DNA of 64,000 nucleotides from Actinomycetota bacterium (GTDB lineage: Bacteria; Actinomycetota; Acidimicrobiia; Acidimicrobiales; RAAP-2), in assembly GCA_029850535.1 (NCBI GenBank), contig JARCRU010000024.1, positions 41,206-105,205 on the forward strand, written 5' to 3'. The notes beneath the pieces were generated by a model. It ran no database searches. It was given only the letters and a program-made list of their open reading frames with translations, and was not told the DNA's origin. Below, one piece after another: positions 9,634 through 18,307 of the stretch. Each line of letters starts with the position of its first letter. Positions within the stretch are counted from its first letter, which is position 1. Position numbers and translations under genes: made by a program.

Positions 9634-10334
9634 CCCGACACATCATCGTCACCGGTGCGAGTCGCGGAATCGGAGCCGCCGTCGCACGACACTTCCTCTC
9701 CTTGGGTGACACCGTCGTCGCCCTGTCACGATCCGGGGATGCGCCAGAAGGTTGCGCCGGCTCGTTTGCGGTGGACGTCGCATCCTCGCAGGCGGTGAAC
9801 GAGGCGGTGAAGGCTGCCATCGCCGAGCACGGTCCGGTGGACGTGCTCGTTGCGAACGCGGGAATCACACGTGATGGTCTGGCGATGAGGATGAGCGACG
9901 AGCAGTGGCGCGACGTCCTCGGAACGAATCTCGACGGAGCCTTCTACTGTGCGCGCGCCGTGCTGTCTTCGATGATCCGAGCCCGTTCGGGTCGTGTGAT
10001 CTTCATGGGATCAGTGAGCCCCTTCTACGGCGTGCCTGGACAGGCCAACTATGCCGCCGCGAAGGCGGGTCTCGTTGGATTGGCTCGTTCCCTGGCGCGC
10101 GAAGTCGCCTCACGCTCAATCACTGTCAACGTCGTCGCTCCGGGATTCATTGAGACCGAGATGACGTCGGAACTGGGCGCGACGAGTGAGGAGATGACCG
10201 CCTTGATCCCCATGGGGCACATGGGTGGCGTCGACGATATCGCTGGAGTTGTCGGGTTCCTCGCCAGTAACTCCGCGGCCTACCTCACGGGACAGGTCAT
10301 CGCCGTCGATGGCGGGCTTGCGATGGGCCTGTGA
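9630..10334 (+). CDS. fabG: 3-Oxoacyl-ACP reductase
   Basis: FabG reduces beta-ketoacyl-ACP with NADPH. The 234-aa short-chain dehydrogenase has the cofactor motif TGASRGIG near the N-terminus, NAG (LVANAGI), catalytic Ser in GSVSPFYG, and the YAAAKAG catalytic Tyr-Lys pair. Its ATG overlaps the fabD stop (ATGA). Position between fabD and acpP supports a fatty acid role over another SDR function. Confidence 0.92.
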   Translation: MTRHIIVTGASRGIGAAVARHFLSLGDTVVALSRSGDAPEGCAGSFAVDVASSQAVNEAVKAAIAEHGPVDVLVANAGITRDGLAMRMSDEQWRDVLGTNLDGAFYCARAVLSSMIRARSGRVIFMGSVSPFYGVPGQANYAAAKAGLVGLARSLAREVASRSITVNVVAPGFIETEMTSELGATSEEMTALIPMGHMGGVDDIAGVVGFLASNSAAYLTGQVIAVDGGLAMGL

Positions 10335-10393
10335 GCCTCGATAACTCTGAGGTTTTTAGTAGCATTGTCCGAGACATACAAAGGGGTAGAACC

Positions 10394-10633
10394 ATGGACC
10401 GTAACGAAGCGCTCGCGAAATTCACAGACAACGCTGTAGAGGTACTGGCTGTTGAGCCATCCCAGGTGACCCTCGAGGCATCCTTCGCGGACGACCTCGG
10501 TGCGGACAGCCTCGACCTCGTCGAGTTGGTGATGGCTCTGGAAGAGACGTTCGACATTGAAGTGGGTGAGGACGAACTCAAGGACATCAAGACAGTCGGC
10601 GAAGCTTTCGAACTCGTCTACGCCAAGCTGTAG
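10394..10633 (+). CDS. acpP: Acyl carrier protein
   Basis: ACP carries the growing acyl chain on a phosphopantetheine arm. The 79-aa acidic protein has the attachment site Ser39 in GADSLDLVE. The ATG at 10394 has AAGGGG about 9 nt upstream; longer in-frame starts lack homology. Its stop (TAG) overlaps the GTG of fabF by one base, so the two are co-translated. Confidence 0.96.
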   Translation: MDRNEALAKFTDNAVEVLAVEPSQVTLEASFADDLGADSLDLVELVMALEETFDIEVGEDELKDIKTVGEAFELVYAKL

Positions 10634-11832
10634 TGCAAGTCGCCCTCACCTCGTCGGGGCCGCTACAGGGCCGTCGGGTCGCAGTGGTGGGTGTGGGAGC
10701 TTTGTCGTGCGCGGGTGTGGGTGTTGATGCGCTGTGGCAGGCGCTGCAGAAGGACACTGCACCGGAGTCCAAGCGCGTCGCTCCCTTTAACGCCGACCAC
10801 ATCGGCGGACCCAAGGAACTTCGTCGTCTCGACCCCTTCTCCCTCTACGGGCTGATGGCGGCCGACGAAGCGTGGCGACAGAGTGGACTAGAGGGACCGC
10901 TGCTCGATGCCGCCTGTGTCGTCACCACCGGCATCGGTGGTTTGCAGACCGTGCTCGAACAAGTGCGCGTGCTCAACGAGAAGGGTCCGGCACGAGTGTC
11001 GCCGTTCATGGTTCCGATGATGATGCCCAATGCCGCCGCCGCCGCGGTGTCGATGCGCTTCGGTCTGGGTGGTCCGTGCGAGACGGTCACCACCGCGTGC
11101 GCCGCCGGCACCCACGCCATTGGCAACGCCGCGCGCATGGTGGCCTCCGGTCGCTCCACGGTCGCCGTGGCCGGTGGCGCCGAAGCCGTCATGGTGCAGA
11201 TCGCCGAGTCGGGGTTCCGCAACATGACGGCGCTGTCGAGCCTCGAATTCTCGCGGCCCTTCGACATCGAACGTGATGGTTTCGTCATGGGTGAGGGTGC
11301 GGGCGTTTTGATCCTTGAGGAGTGGGAGCACGCGCTCGCGCGTGGCGCCACGATTCTCGCCGAGGTCATTGGCGCCGCGTCCACGGCCGACTCGTATCAC
11401 ATCACTGCTCCCGACCCCCAGGGTTCCGGAGCAATTCGCTGCATGGAGACCGCACTCGCTGATGCCGGCATCGACGCGAACGACGTGTCGCACATCAACG
11501 CTCACGGCACGTCGACACCGCTCAATGACTTAGCCGAGACAGTGGCGATGCGACACGTCTTCTCAAACCGCGTGCCTCCAGTGACCTCGGTCAAGGGCCA
11601 CCTCGGACATTCCCTCGCCGCCGCGGGCGCCTTGGAGGGCGTGGTGTCGGTGATGTCGCTCATGAACCAAACGATTCCGCCCACTGCGGGCACCACGGTG
11701 ATCGATCCCGCCATCGGACTCGACGTGGTCGTGGGAGAGCCCCGGTCGACGGACCTCGAAACCGTTCTGTCGAACTCTTTCGGTTTCGGTGGACACAACG
11801 GTAGCGTGGTTTTTCGTCGCTACCAGCCCTAG
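10633..11832 (+). CDS. fabF: 3-Oxoacyl-ACP synthase II
   Basis: FabF condenses malonyl-ACP with acyl-ACP. The 399-aa thiolase-fold enzyme carries the Cys-His-His triad: Cys156 in TTACAAGTHAIG, His in NAHGTSTPLND and His in KGHLGHSLAAAG, plus the glycine-rich SFGFGGHNGSVVF end. GTG start fused to the acpP stop. The final TAG shares the CTAG at 11829-11832 with the convergent trpF-like gene. Confidence 0.95.
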   Translation: MQVALTSSGPLQGRRVAVVGVGALSCAGVGVDALWQALQKDTAPESKRVAPFNADHIGGPKELRRLDPFSLYGLMAADEAWRQSGLEGPLLDAACVVTTGIGGLQTVLEQVRVLNEKGPARVSPFMVPMMMPNAAAAAVSMRFGLGGPCETVTTACAAGTHAIGNAARMVASGRSTVAVAGGAEAVMVQIAESGFRNMTALSSLEFSRPFDIERDGFVMGEGAGVLILEEWEHALARGATILAEVIGAASTADSYHITAPDPQGSGAIRCMETALADAGIDANDVSHINAHGTSTPLNDLAETVAMRHVFSNRVPPVTSVKGHLGHSLAAAGALEGVVSVMSLMNQTIPPTAGTTVIDPAIGLDVVVGEPRSTDLETVLSNSFGFGGHNGSVVFRRYQP

Positions 11833-12506
11833 TTCGGACCACCTAGCTCTTCGTCGGGCCACGTCCGGCGTGTCACCGAGGCGTTCTCGAAGGCCCAGCG
11901 CGCGTTCGCGATGAACTCCCCCATCCTCACCGCATCCTTGACGCCGGGCTCCTTCTCGATGCCGCTCAAGGTGTCGACACCCCAGATGTCGTAGTTCTGC
12001 ACGAGTCCGACGACACTCGATTCATCCAGTCCTGCAGCAATCAACGGGCGCAACACCAGTGGATCTCGGTAGACGCTCAGGCAAGCCAACATGTCCTCGT
12101 GACGGTCCGTCGCCGGCAACTGGAGGTAGTCGACACTCCGATCGGATTCGTACTCGTAGGCCTCCTGAGGATGGGAGGTTACCCGGATGACGGTGTGAAC
12201 TCGCTCGGCCACGTAGCGCAACGACGCCGTGGAGATCGCGCCCTCTACCTGTGCGGCGCTGAGTCCCAGGGTGTTAGTGATGTGGACGATGCGTTCGGGC
12301 ATCTCGTTGCGAAACGCCCCGACGGTGGCGACACCCGCGGGAAGACGTCGCACAATGTCGTGCGCCAAGGTGGGCGCTATCTGCCGGGGCGTCGGACCAA
12401 AGTCGAATCCCACGGCGTTAGCGCCCAGAGCCACGGCGAACAAGGCGTCCGCCTCAGAGGTGAGGCCCGAAATCTTGATGAAGAGACCTTCAGTGTCGAG
12501 CAGCAC
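11829..12506 (-). CDS. trpF: TrpF-family protein lacking both catalytic residues
   Basis: Homologous to phosphoribosylanthranilate isomerase (tryptophan step 3), 225 aa, TIM barrel. The family frame is clear: IKISGLTSEADALFAVALGANAVGF near the start and GVDTLSGIEKEPGVKD near the end, with the phosphate-site TPR. However, the general-base Cys of the usual KICG motif is Ser (codon TCG), and the LLLD segment with the general-acid Asp reads YLQLPAT. No other trp genes are near. Either this is a diverged enzyme or its activity has changed. GTG start with near-perfect GGAGGTGA upstream and TAACCT as a possible -10. Confidence 0.8.
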   Translation of the reverse strand: MLLDTEGLFIKISGLTSEADALFAVALGANAVGFDFGPTPRQIAPTLAHDIVRRLPAGVATVGAFRNEMPERIVHITNTLGLSAAQVEGAISTASLRYVAERVHTVIRVTSHPQEAYEYESDRSVDYLQLPATDRHEDMLACLSVYRDPLVLRPLIAAGLDESSVVGLVQNYDIWGVDTLSGIEKEPGVKDAVRMGEFIANARWAFENASVTRRTWPDEELGGPN

Positions 12507-12528
12507 ACGTCACCTCCTGCCCGTCAGG

Positions 12529-13257
12529 TTAACGGTCGAGCGCACCGCGGTCGTGGAGAAGCTCCACCTCAATGTCGTCGAGCGTCACGTGACTGTGCTC
12601 ACCCAGCAGAGTGCGGTGCACCAACGCCAGTGCCGTGACGTCACCGTTACGCACCGCAGTGGTAACGCCTTGGACGGAGCGTTCGCCCTGGGGACCAGTC
12701 GAACGGGCCAGTCGATCCATCTCGATCTCGCTCTCGCCCGCCATGCGCACCAGGCGATAGGGAACGTTGCCGCCTCGTGCGTCGAGGCGACCAACGAGTT
12801 CTTGCCCCGTGAAGCACCCCTTGGTGAACGAGACGTGGCGGGCGACGAAGGAGCGGCCGAAGCTGTGCGGGGTGAGACCGGGGGCGAACTCGGCGGGTCC
12901 CGGCGCGCCACGGCGCACCTGTTCGCCCACCGTCGCGTAGGGTCCGCTCACGGCACCCGCTACCTCGAAGACGCAACGAGTGCGAAGGAGGAATCGTCGA
13001 AGGGTACTGAGCATCGGCTCAAGGCTCTCACTGCGCACAACGAGGTCAACGCCCTCTGGATCGTGCTGGCACCACGCTGACGTGACCACCTCGCCCGTGG
13101 GGGTGAGTACTAGGCCCGTGACGAGCTCGTGGGGGGCCAGGATCGACACATCACACGAGAGCTGCCCCTGCAAGAACGTGGTGGCGTCCACACCACGCGC
13201 GCGCACCAGGGTCCAGTCGACGTGGTGATCAGCGGTGACGATGGGGGTCGAGCTCAT
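12529..13257 (-). CDS. ygfZ: YgfZ/GcvT-like folate-binding protein
   Basis: YgfZ is a tetrahydrofolate-dependent protein that helps assemble or repair iron-sulfur clusters; it is a relative of GcvT without aminomethyltransferase activity. The 242-aa protein carries the diagnostic KGCFTGQE motif (K-G-C-[FY]-x-G-Q-E) with its conserved Cys, and RGVDATTFLQGQLSCDV near the N-terminus. TACAGT lies 8 nt before the ATG, a slightly longer spacing than at other leaderless starts here. It is followed after 22 bp by the trpF-like gene. Confidence 0.88.
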   Translation of the reverse strand: MSSTPIVTADHHVDWTLVRARGVDATTFLQGQLSCDVSILAPHELVTGLVLTPTGEVVTSAWCQHDPEGVDLVVRSESLEPMLSTLRRFLLRTRCVFEVAGAVSGPYATVGEQVRRGAPGPAEFAPGLTPHSFGRSFVARHVSFTKGCFTGQELVGRLDARGGNVPYRLVRMAGESEIEMDRLARSTGPQGERSVQGVTTAVRNGDVTALALVHRTLLGEHSHVTLDDIEVELLHDRGALDR

Positions 13258-13306
13258 GGACCATTACTGTATTCGTGCACGGGGCCTCACGTATCGTCGG
13301 AAAAGA

Positions 13307-13501
13307 GTGAAGAAGTTGTCCACCAGAACTGAACTCAACACCATCACCTCGACACTGGGTGAGATCTCTACCCGCCTCACGGCCCTGGTGGAGACCGAGG
13401 GACCGCAGATGGATAACGACGTCTACAGCGAATTGGTGGCCGCCGAGCGGACGGTGGGCGCTCTTCTTCGTCGTCTCAACCGGGCGGCGCGCAACGTCTA
13501 A
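13307..13501 (+). CDS. Short helical protein of unknown function
   Basis: A 64-aa ORF between ygfZ and mshD that I cannot assign. It is predicted mostly helical with alternating Leu and charged residues (LGEISTRLTALV, AERTVGALLRRLNRA) and a basic end. The likely start is GTG with GGAAA a few bases upstream; TTG at 13316 with AAGAAG is also possible. The gap to mshD is 24 bp and holds the mshD -10 box, so it is probably separately transcribed. Confidence 0.5.
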   Translation: MKKLSTRTELNTITSTLGEISTRLTALVETEGPQMDNDVYSELVAAERTVGALLRRLNRAARNV

Positions 13502-13513
13502 CCGGGCGAACAC

Positions 13514-13519
13514 TAACCT
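13514..13519 (+). promoter_or_regulatory. -10 box TAACCT, mshD (leaderless)
   Basis: TAACCT ends 6 nt before the mshD ATG; no Shine-Dalgarno lies between them. Confidence 0.55.
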
Positions 13520-13525
13520 TCAAGC

Positions 13526-14362
13526 ATGGACGCTACGTGGCATTGCACCTTGGCGTTGAGCGCGGCTGAACGTCTCGCGGTCCTCAATCTGATTAATCGA
13601 ACCGAGGTCCAGTTGGGACGCGAGGCCCTCGATGAGACGCGCCAGCGCACCGTGGTGCACGGTTGGCCCGGTGAGCACTGGCTGCGCCGCGAGGATGGTG
13701 ACGTGGTGCAGTACGCCCTCGTCCAGGGGCAGTCTCACGCCACGCTGGAGATGTGCGGTGGGGGGTTGGACCGTGAGCTACTCGACCTGGTGTTGCAACG
13801 ACACGACGTGGTGAGGTGGTGGACCCGCGACTGCGACGCAACCCAGGAGAACGTGGTGCGTACGTTGCAGCTCTTGAGTCTGCAGCTGCCGGTACCCGAA
13901 GTGGCGGTGCCCGCGGACTCGCTGCTGCGCACCTTCATTCCCGGCCACGACGAAGGTGACTGGCTCGCTCAGAACAACGCCGCCTTCGCCGATCACCCCG
14001 AGCAGGGAGCGTGGCTTCTCGACGATCTCGCAGAGCGTATTCGCGAACCCTGGTTCGACCCTTCCGGATTCTTGCTCCTCGAGATCGATGGCCACATTGC
14101 AGCCTCGTGCTGGACGAAGGTCCATGAGCTGCACCCCGACCGCTTCGGGGAGATCTACGTCATCTCGGTGGATCCTCGGTTTCAGGGTCACGGCCTGGGC
14201 CGCGTCATGCTCTCTCAGGGATTGGCGTCACTGCGTCGACGAGGAGTGCAGCGCGCCACCCTTTTCGTGGACGCGGACAACGAGAGCGCTCAACGCCTCT
14301 ACCGCAACTTTGGTTTCACTCTCGAACGTGAGGACCAACTCCTGCAATTCCAACGCGACTAG
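13526..14362 (+). CDS. mshD: Mycothiol synthase
   Basis: MshD acetylates Cys-GlcN-Ins with acetyl-CoA, the last step of mycothiol synthesis. The 278-aa protein has two GNAT domains; the C-terminal, catalytic one holds WLAQNNAAFADHPEQGAW, WFDPSGFLLLE, SCWTKVH and the acetyl-CoA loop VDPRFQGHGLGR, all hallmarks of MshD. MshC, the previous enzyme, is at 49.4 kb. The stop TAG is shared within CTAG with the convergent VIT gene. Confidence 0.93.
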   Translation: MDATWHCTLALSAAERLAVLNLINRTEVQLGREALDETRQRTVVHGWPGEHWLRREDGDVVQYALVQGQSHATLEMCGGGLDRELLDLVLQRHDVVRWWTRDCDATQENVVRTLQLLSLQLPVPEVAVPADSLLRTFIPGHDEGDWLAQNNAAFADHPEQGAWLLDDLAERIREPWFDPSGFLLLEIDGHIAASCWTKVHELHPDRFGEIYVISVDPRFQGHGLGRVMLSQGLASLRRRGVQRATLFVDADNESAQRLYRNFGFTLEREDQLLQFQRD

Positions 14363-15060
14363 TGAGTGCCGACCAGTCGGCCCACGCCGAAGGTCACCAG
14401 GGCGGCCATTCCGGTCACCATCACTTGGCGCAACGCCCACTTAGTGACGCCCCGACGGGTGAACATGCCAATGGCGCCACCCACCCCCGCCGAACCAGCG
14501 GCGGCGAAGGCGACCGACCACCAGACTTCGTTGCCAGTTGCGGACCACAGCCACGGCACCAGCGGGATGAAGGCACCGATGGAGAACGTGGCCAGTGACG
14601 ACCCGGCGGCGGCCCAGGGCGATCCAGTCGCCGACGGGTCGACACCCATCTCTTCGCGAACGTGGGTCTGCAGGGCCAATTCAGGATCACGCATCAAGTC
14701 GACCGAGAGGCGCTCGGCGAGCTCGTCATCGATGCCACGCGCCTTGAACATGTCGCTGAGTTCCCGACGCTCATTCTCGGGGTCATCCTTCAGCGATTGA
14801 CGTTCCACTCCGATCTCGTACTCGAGAAGCTCCTTGGTGGCGCGCATCGATAGCCACTCCCCACTGGCCATCGAGAACCCGCCCGCGATGAGTGTCGCGA
14901 CACCGGCCAGGCGCACGACATTGTGCCCGGGCGACGCCCCCGCAAATCCGAGGAGGAACGAAGTGTTAGTGACGAGTCCGTCGCTCACTCCAAAGATGCC
15001 GGCGCGAATCCAGCCATCGGAGATTTGACGATGACGTTCATTGGGGGAATGGTCAACCAT
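14359..15060 (-). CDS. VIT1/CCC1-family iron/manganese transporter (copy 1)
   Basis: Membrane transporter of 233 aa related to plant VIT1 and yeast CCC1, which move Fe2+/Mn2+. The N-terminal AGIFGVSDGLVTNTSFLLG and GEWLSMR segments form the conserved first helices; an acidic cytoplasmic region (DDPENERRELSDMFKARGIDDEL) corresponds to the metal-binding domain; three C-terminal membrane segments follow. In this domain order it is a standalone VIT protein. A diverged paralogue is at 58.9 kb. Confidence 0.87.
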   Translation of the reverse strand: MVDHSPNERHRQISDGWIRAGIFGVSDGLVTNTSFLLGFAGASPGHNVVRLAGVATLIAGGFSMASGEWLSMRATKELLEYEIGVERQSLKDDPENERRELSDMFKARGIDDELAERLSVDLMRDPELALQTHVREEMGVDPSATGSPWAAAGSSLATFSIGAFIPLVPWLWSATGNEVWWSVAFAAAGSAGVGGAIGMFTRRGVTKWALRQVMVTGMAALVTFGVGRLVGTH

Positions 15061-15067
15061 GGCAAAG

Positions 15068-15073
15068 ATTCTA
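15068..15073 (-). promoter_or_regulatory. -10 box TAGAAT, VIT copy 1 (leaderless)
   Basis: TAGAAT ends 7 nt before the ATG at 15060, with no Shine-Dalgarno between. Confidence 0.55.
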
Positions 15074-15132
15074 GGGGGGCGACGTCAGGTGATTGGGTCG
15101 CGATGACCAGTAAGGTTGTCCGGGAGGCCCCC

Positions 15133-15591
15133 TTGTCACAAAGAATTCATTCAATCGACGACGTACGTATGCTCGCAGGTGAACACCTGGGCCATTCGCG
15201 CTTCGTCAAGATCACTCAAGCCATGATTTCGACCTTCGCCGATGTCACGGGCGACCACCAGTGGATCCACGTCGATGAGTTGCGAGCGCAGTCTGGTCCC
15301 TTCGCCACCACCATCGCGCACGGCTATCTCATCATCGCCCTGATCCCGTCGTTGCTCAACGAGGTGCTGATCGTCGAGGAGGCGGGCACGAGAATCAACT
15401 ACGGCCTTAACCGGGTACGTTTCGTCACCCCCGTGCCAGAGGGAAGCGAGGTTCGCCTCGGCGCAAGCGTCGTCAGTGTCGAGTCGGTGGGCGGCGGGTG
15501 GCAAATCGTCCTCGACGTGACGATGGAAATTCGTGACGTCGACAAGCCGGCGTGCGTCGCCCAAGTGGTCTATCGGTGGTACGGCGCGTGA
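15133..15591 (+). CDS. MaoC-like (R)-hydratase/dehydratase
   Basis: A 152-aa hot-dog-fold protein of the MaoC family, which hydrates enoyl thioesters. The hydratase motif with catalytic Asp and His reads TFADVTGDHQWIHVD, followed by TIAHGYLIIALIPSLL. The TTG start at 15133 is preferred because GGGAGG is 5 nt upstream; an ATG at 15103 would add ten residues. It overlaps menG by 4 bp. A link to menaquinone is not obvious; the substrate is unknown. Confidence 0.83.
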   Translation: MSQRIHSIDDVRMLAGEHLGHSRFVKITQAMISTFADVTGDHQWIHVDELRAQSGPFATTIAHGYLIIALIPSLLNEVLIVEEAGTRINYGLNRVRFVTPVPEGSEVRLGASVVSVESVGGGWQIVLDVTMEIRDVDKPACVAQVVYRWYGA

Positions 15592-16280
15592 GTCACACCC
15601 CCCTTCCCACGGGCGAGGACAAGACTCGTCAGGTGCGCGCGATGTTCGACGCGATCGCGGGTCGCTACGAATTGGTCAACAAGATGATGACCTTCGGTCT
15701 GGACGCGCGTTGGCGGCGACGAGCGGTGTCGGACCTGCGCCTGCCCCCACGAAGTGTGGTTGTCGACGTGGCGGCGGGGACCGGCGATTTCACTCGGGAG
15801 CTCGAACGACAGGGCCAGCGCGCGATCGCCACTGACCTCAGCTACGGGATGCTGCACGCGGGGCGTCAGATGTCGCGTCGGATCCAGGCCGACGCCTCGG
15901 CGATGCCCTTCACCACCGCGAGTTTTGACGGATTGACCTGTGGTTACGCCCTGAGGAACTTCACGGATCTCGGCGCCACTTTCGACGAGATGGCCCGAGT
16001 GGTGCGCCCCGGCGGACGGCTGTCGCTACTCGAAGTCGCCGAGCCGGAAAAGGGACTCTTGCGCATGGGATTTCGCATCTGGTTCCGACGAGTGGTGCCC
16101 TTCATTGGCTCGCTGGTGTCGGACCGCGCGGCGTACCACTATCTCCCGCGCTCGACCGCGTACCTGCCACCGACTGATGAGATTGTGGCCATGCTCAACG
16201 CGTCAGGCTTTTGTGCCGTCAACCATCGCCGCGTCATGGGCGGACTCTCTCAGCAATTTGTCGCAACAAGGAGTGAATGA
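15588..16280 (+). CDS. menG: Demethylmenaquinone methyltransferase
   Basis: MenG/UbiE methylates demethylmenaquinone with S-adenosylmethionine, the last step of menaquinone synthesis. The 230-aa protein has SAM motif I VVDVAAGTGDFT, VRAMFDAIAGRYELVNKMMTFG near the start and GYALRNFTDL and VVRPGGRLSLLEV, all family signatures. GTG start inside the MaoC stop (GTGA). The gene runs directly into menF with a 1-bp overlap. Confidence 0.93.
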   Translation: MSHTPLPTGEDKTRQVRAMFDAIAGRYELVNKMMTFGLDARWRRRAVSDLRLPPRSVVVDVAAGTGDFTRELERQGQRAIATDLSYGMLHAGRQMSRRIQADASAMPFTTASFDGLTCGYALRNFTDLGATFDEMARVVRPGGRLSLLEVAEPEKGLLRMGFRIWFRRVVPFIGSLVSDRAAYHYLPRSTAYLPPTDEIVAMLNASGFCAVNHRRVMGGLSQQFVATRSE

Positions 16281-17512
16281 TGTTCTCGCGCCGTCTGATC
16301 GATCGCCAGCCCGCTTCGCAGTTACGGACCCTCGGCGCGCGCACCGGTTGGCTCATCGACTCGCCCAGCGAACTACGCGTAGGTTTTGGCGAGACCGTGG
16401 CATCGTTGGATCTTCCCCACGGGGTAAGTGACAGCCACTCGGTACGCGAGCAGCTCGCCCGTCTCGAATTGCGCGGCGTCGACGGCCCCGCGGGGACGGG
16501 TATCGTCGCCATGGGATCGCTGCCCTTCAATCGCGAAGCGCCCAGTCGCCTCGACGTACCGCGCTACGTCATCACGCAGAGCGCCGAGGGGACGTGGCTG
16601 ACCGCGGCGGACGAAGGGGACTGGGAGCACTTCGTCCACGACGAGTCCCTCGCCGTGCAGGAGCCCCAGGTGGCTCGCAGCGTCACCTATCGGCCCTCGC
16701 CGGAGGAGTACGCACATCACGTCGCCGCCGCGGTGGAGCTCTTGCGACGAAAAGAGATCGACAAGGTCGTCTTGGCGCGCGCCATCGTCGGTACGGTGGA
16801 GCACCCGATTGATTCCGGTGCGGTGGCGCAGCGACTGCGGGTGCGTGAACCCGCATGCACAATTTATGGACTGCCCACCACTGACGGACGCCGCTACATC
16901 GGCGCGAGCCCCGAATTGCTGGTGCGACGACTCGGGGGTGACGTCACGTGTCACCCCCTGGCGGGCACCATCGCCATACCCCCCGATGTCGACCCCGTGG
17001 ACTATCACGCCTGGTTGCTCGGGAGCGCGAAGAATCTCCACGAACACGCGGTGCTGACTGATGACGTCGTCAACACCCTGGGTCGCTTCTACGACGACAT
17101 CTCCGCCGACGCCACCCCTTCGATCGTGACGCTCAGGACGGTGGCGCACCTCGGCACCTGGATTCGGGGGCACCAGAGTGAGGCGACGAAGGCGCCCGAC
17201 GCGTTGGCGTTGCTCGACGTGCTCCATCCGACCGCTGCCGTCGGCGGGCTGCCCCGGGTGCCCGCCTACGAGCTCCTACGGCGTCTCGAACCCTTCGATC
17301 GGGGCCACTACGCCGGACCCGTTGGTTGGATCGACCAGAACGGCGACGGCGAGTTCTGGATTGGTATCCGCGGGGTGTTGGTCGACGGTGCTGATTTCGA
17401 GGCGTGGGCCGGTGCGGGCATCGTCAGCGAGTCCGATCCCATCGCCGAACGCGAAGAGACCCGTGACAAGCTGGCGAGCGTGCTGAGTTCAGTCCTGCTG
17501 GACCGGATCTAG
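16280..17512 (+). CDS. menF: Isochorismate synthase
   Basis: Converts chorismate to isochorismate, the entry step to menaquinone. The 410-aa chorismate-binding protein shows IDKVVLARAI, LLVRRLGGDVTCHPLAGTI and DVLHPTAAVGGLPR, with the GAGIVSESDP end near the C-terminus. The second of two tandem ATGs is chosen because AAGGAG lies 6 nt upstream of it. The stop TAG is shared within CTAG with the convergent mannosyltransferase gene. Confidence 0.9.
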   Translation: MFSRRLIDRQPASQLRTLGARTGWLIDSPSELRVGFGETVASLDLPHGVSDSHSVREQLARLELRGVDGPAGTGIVAMGSLPFNREAPSRLDVPRYVITQSAEGTWLTAADEGDWEHFVHDESLAVQEPQVARSVTYRPSPEEYAHHVAAAVELLRRKEIDKVVLARAIVGTVEHPIDSGAVAQRLRVREPACTIYGLPTTDGRRYIGASPELLVRRLGGDVTCHPLAGTIAIPPDVDPVDYHAWLLGSAKNLHEHAVLTDDVVNTLGRFYDDISADATPSIVTLRTVAHLGTWIRGHQSEATKAPDALALLDVLHPTAAVGGLPRVPAYELLRRLEPFDRGHYAGPVGWIDQNGDGEFWIGIRGVLVDGADFEAWAGAGIVSESDPIAEREETRDKLASVLSSVLLDRI

Positions 17513-18222
17513 GTTCGACTAAAAGGCCGCTGCAGGGCCCATTTGGTGACGAGCCACAGAGCCTCGTACACGATGGACGAACTCATCTTGGATTCACCCA
17601 ATTCGCGGTCGCTAAAGGAGATGGGGATTTCGACAATGCTGGCGCCACCTCGTCGAGCGCGATAGGTCATTTCAATCTGAAAGCCGTATCCATCGGCGCG
17701 CACCCTCTGATAATCGATCTTCTCGAGCGCCGAGCGCGAGTACACACGATATCCCGCGGTGGAGTCGGCTACGGCGAGGCCCAGCATGAGCGACGCGTAC
17801 TGATTGCCACCGCGCGAGAGGAGTCGCCGAGAGAGCTTCCATTGGGGAATTCGACCGCCGGGAACGTATCGTGAACCGATGACCACTTCGTGATCCTTCG
17901 CCGCGACAATCAACGCGGGCAGTGCCGTGGGGTCGTGGGAGAAGTCGCAGTCAATCTCGACGAAGGCTTCGTAGTCGCGATCGAGTCCCCACGCGAAGCC
18001 CGCGCGGTACGCGCCGCCGAGTCCGCCTTTACCCTCGCGACGCAGTACGAAGATATTGCCCAATTCGTCAGCGCACCCCTGGGCCGATGTCGCTGTACCG
18101 TCGGGGCTGGCGTCATCGACGACGAGAATGTGCGCGTCCGGCACCACCGAGCGCAAGGACCGCAGCATCTTTTCGACGTTGAGAACCTCGTTGTACGTGG
18201 GCAGTACTACGAGAAGACGCAT
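17509..18222 (-). CDS. ppm1: Polyprenol monophosphomannose synthase
   Basis: A GT2 glycosyltransferase like DPM1/Ppm1, which transfers mannose from GDP-mannose to polyprenol phosphate; the product feeds mannoside and glycoprotein assembly. The 237-aa protein has VVLPTYNEVLNVE at the N-terminus, VVDDASPDGT, the metal-binding DxD in EIDCDFSHDP and GSRYVPGG. There are no C-terminal membrane helices, as in the single-domain form. Together with the PIM cluster at 44-47 kb it suggests mannosylated envelope lipids. Confidence 0.87.
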   Translation of the reverse strand: MRLLVVLPTYNEVLNVEKMLRSLRSVVPDAHILVVDDASPDGTATSAQGCADELGNIFVLRREGKGGLGGAYRAGFAWGLDRDYEAFVEIDCDFSHDPTALPALIVAAKDHEVVIGSRYVPGGRIPQWKLSRRLLSRGGNQYASLMLGLAVADSTAGYRVYSRSALEKIDYQRVRADGYGFQIEMTYRARRGGASIVEIPISFSDRELGESKMSSSIVYEALWLVTKWALQRPFSRT

Positions 18223-18228
18223 CACAGA

Positions 18229-18234
18229 ATTCTA
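18229..18234 (-). promoter_or_regulatory. -10 box TAGAAT, ppm1 (leaderless)
   Basis: TAGAAT ends 6 nt before the ATG at 18222. This fixes the second of two candidate starts (GTG at 18225 and ATG at 18222). Confidence 0.55.
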
Positions 18235-18307
18235 CTGAGGTGGCGTAGACTGAAGTCGTTCGTGCCGCGCGTGTGGGCGCCGTTTTCCGACTCGTTGAGA
18301 GATTCTT

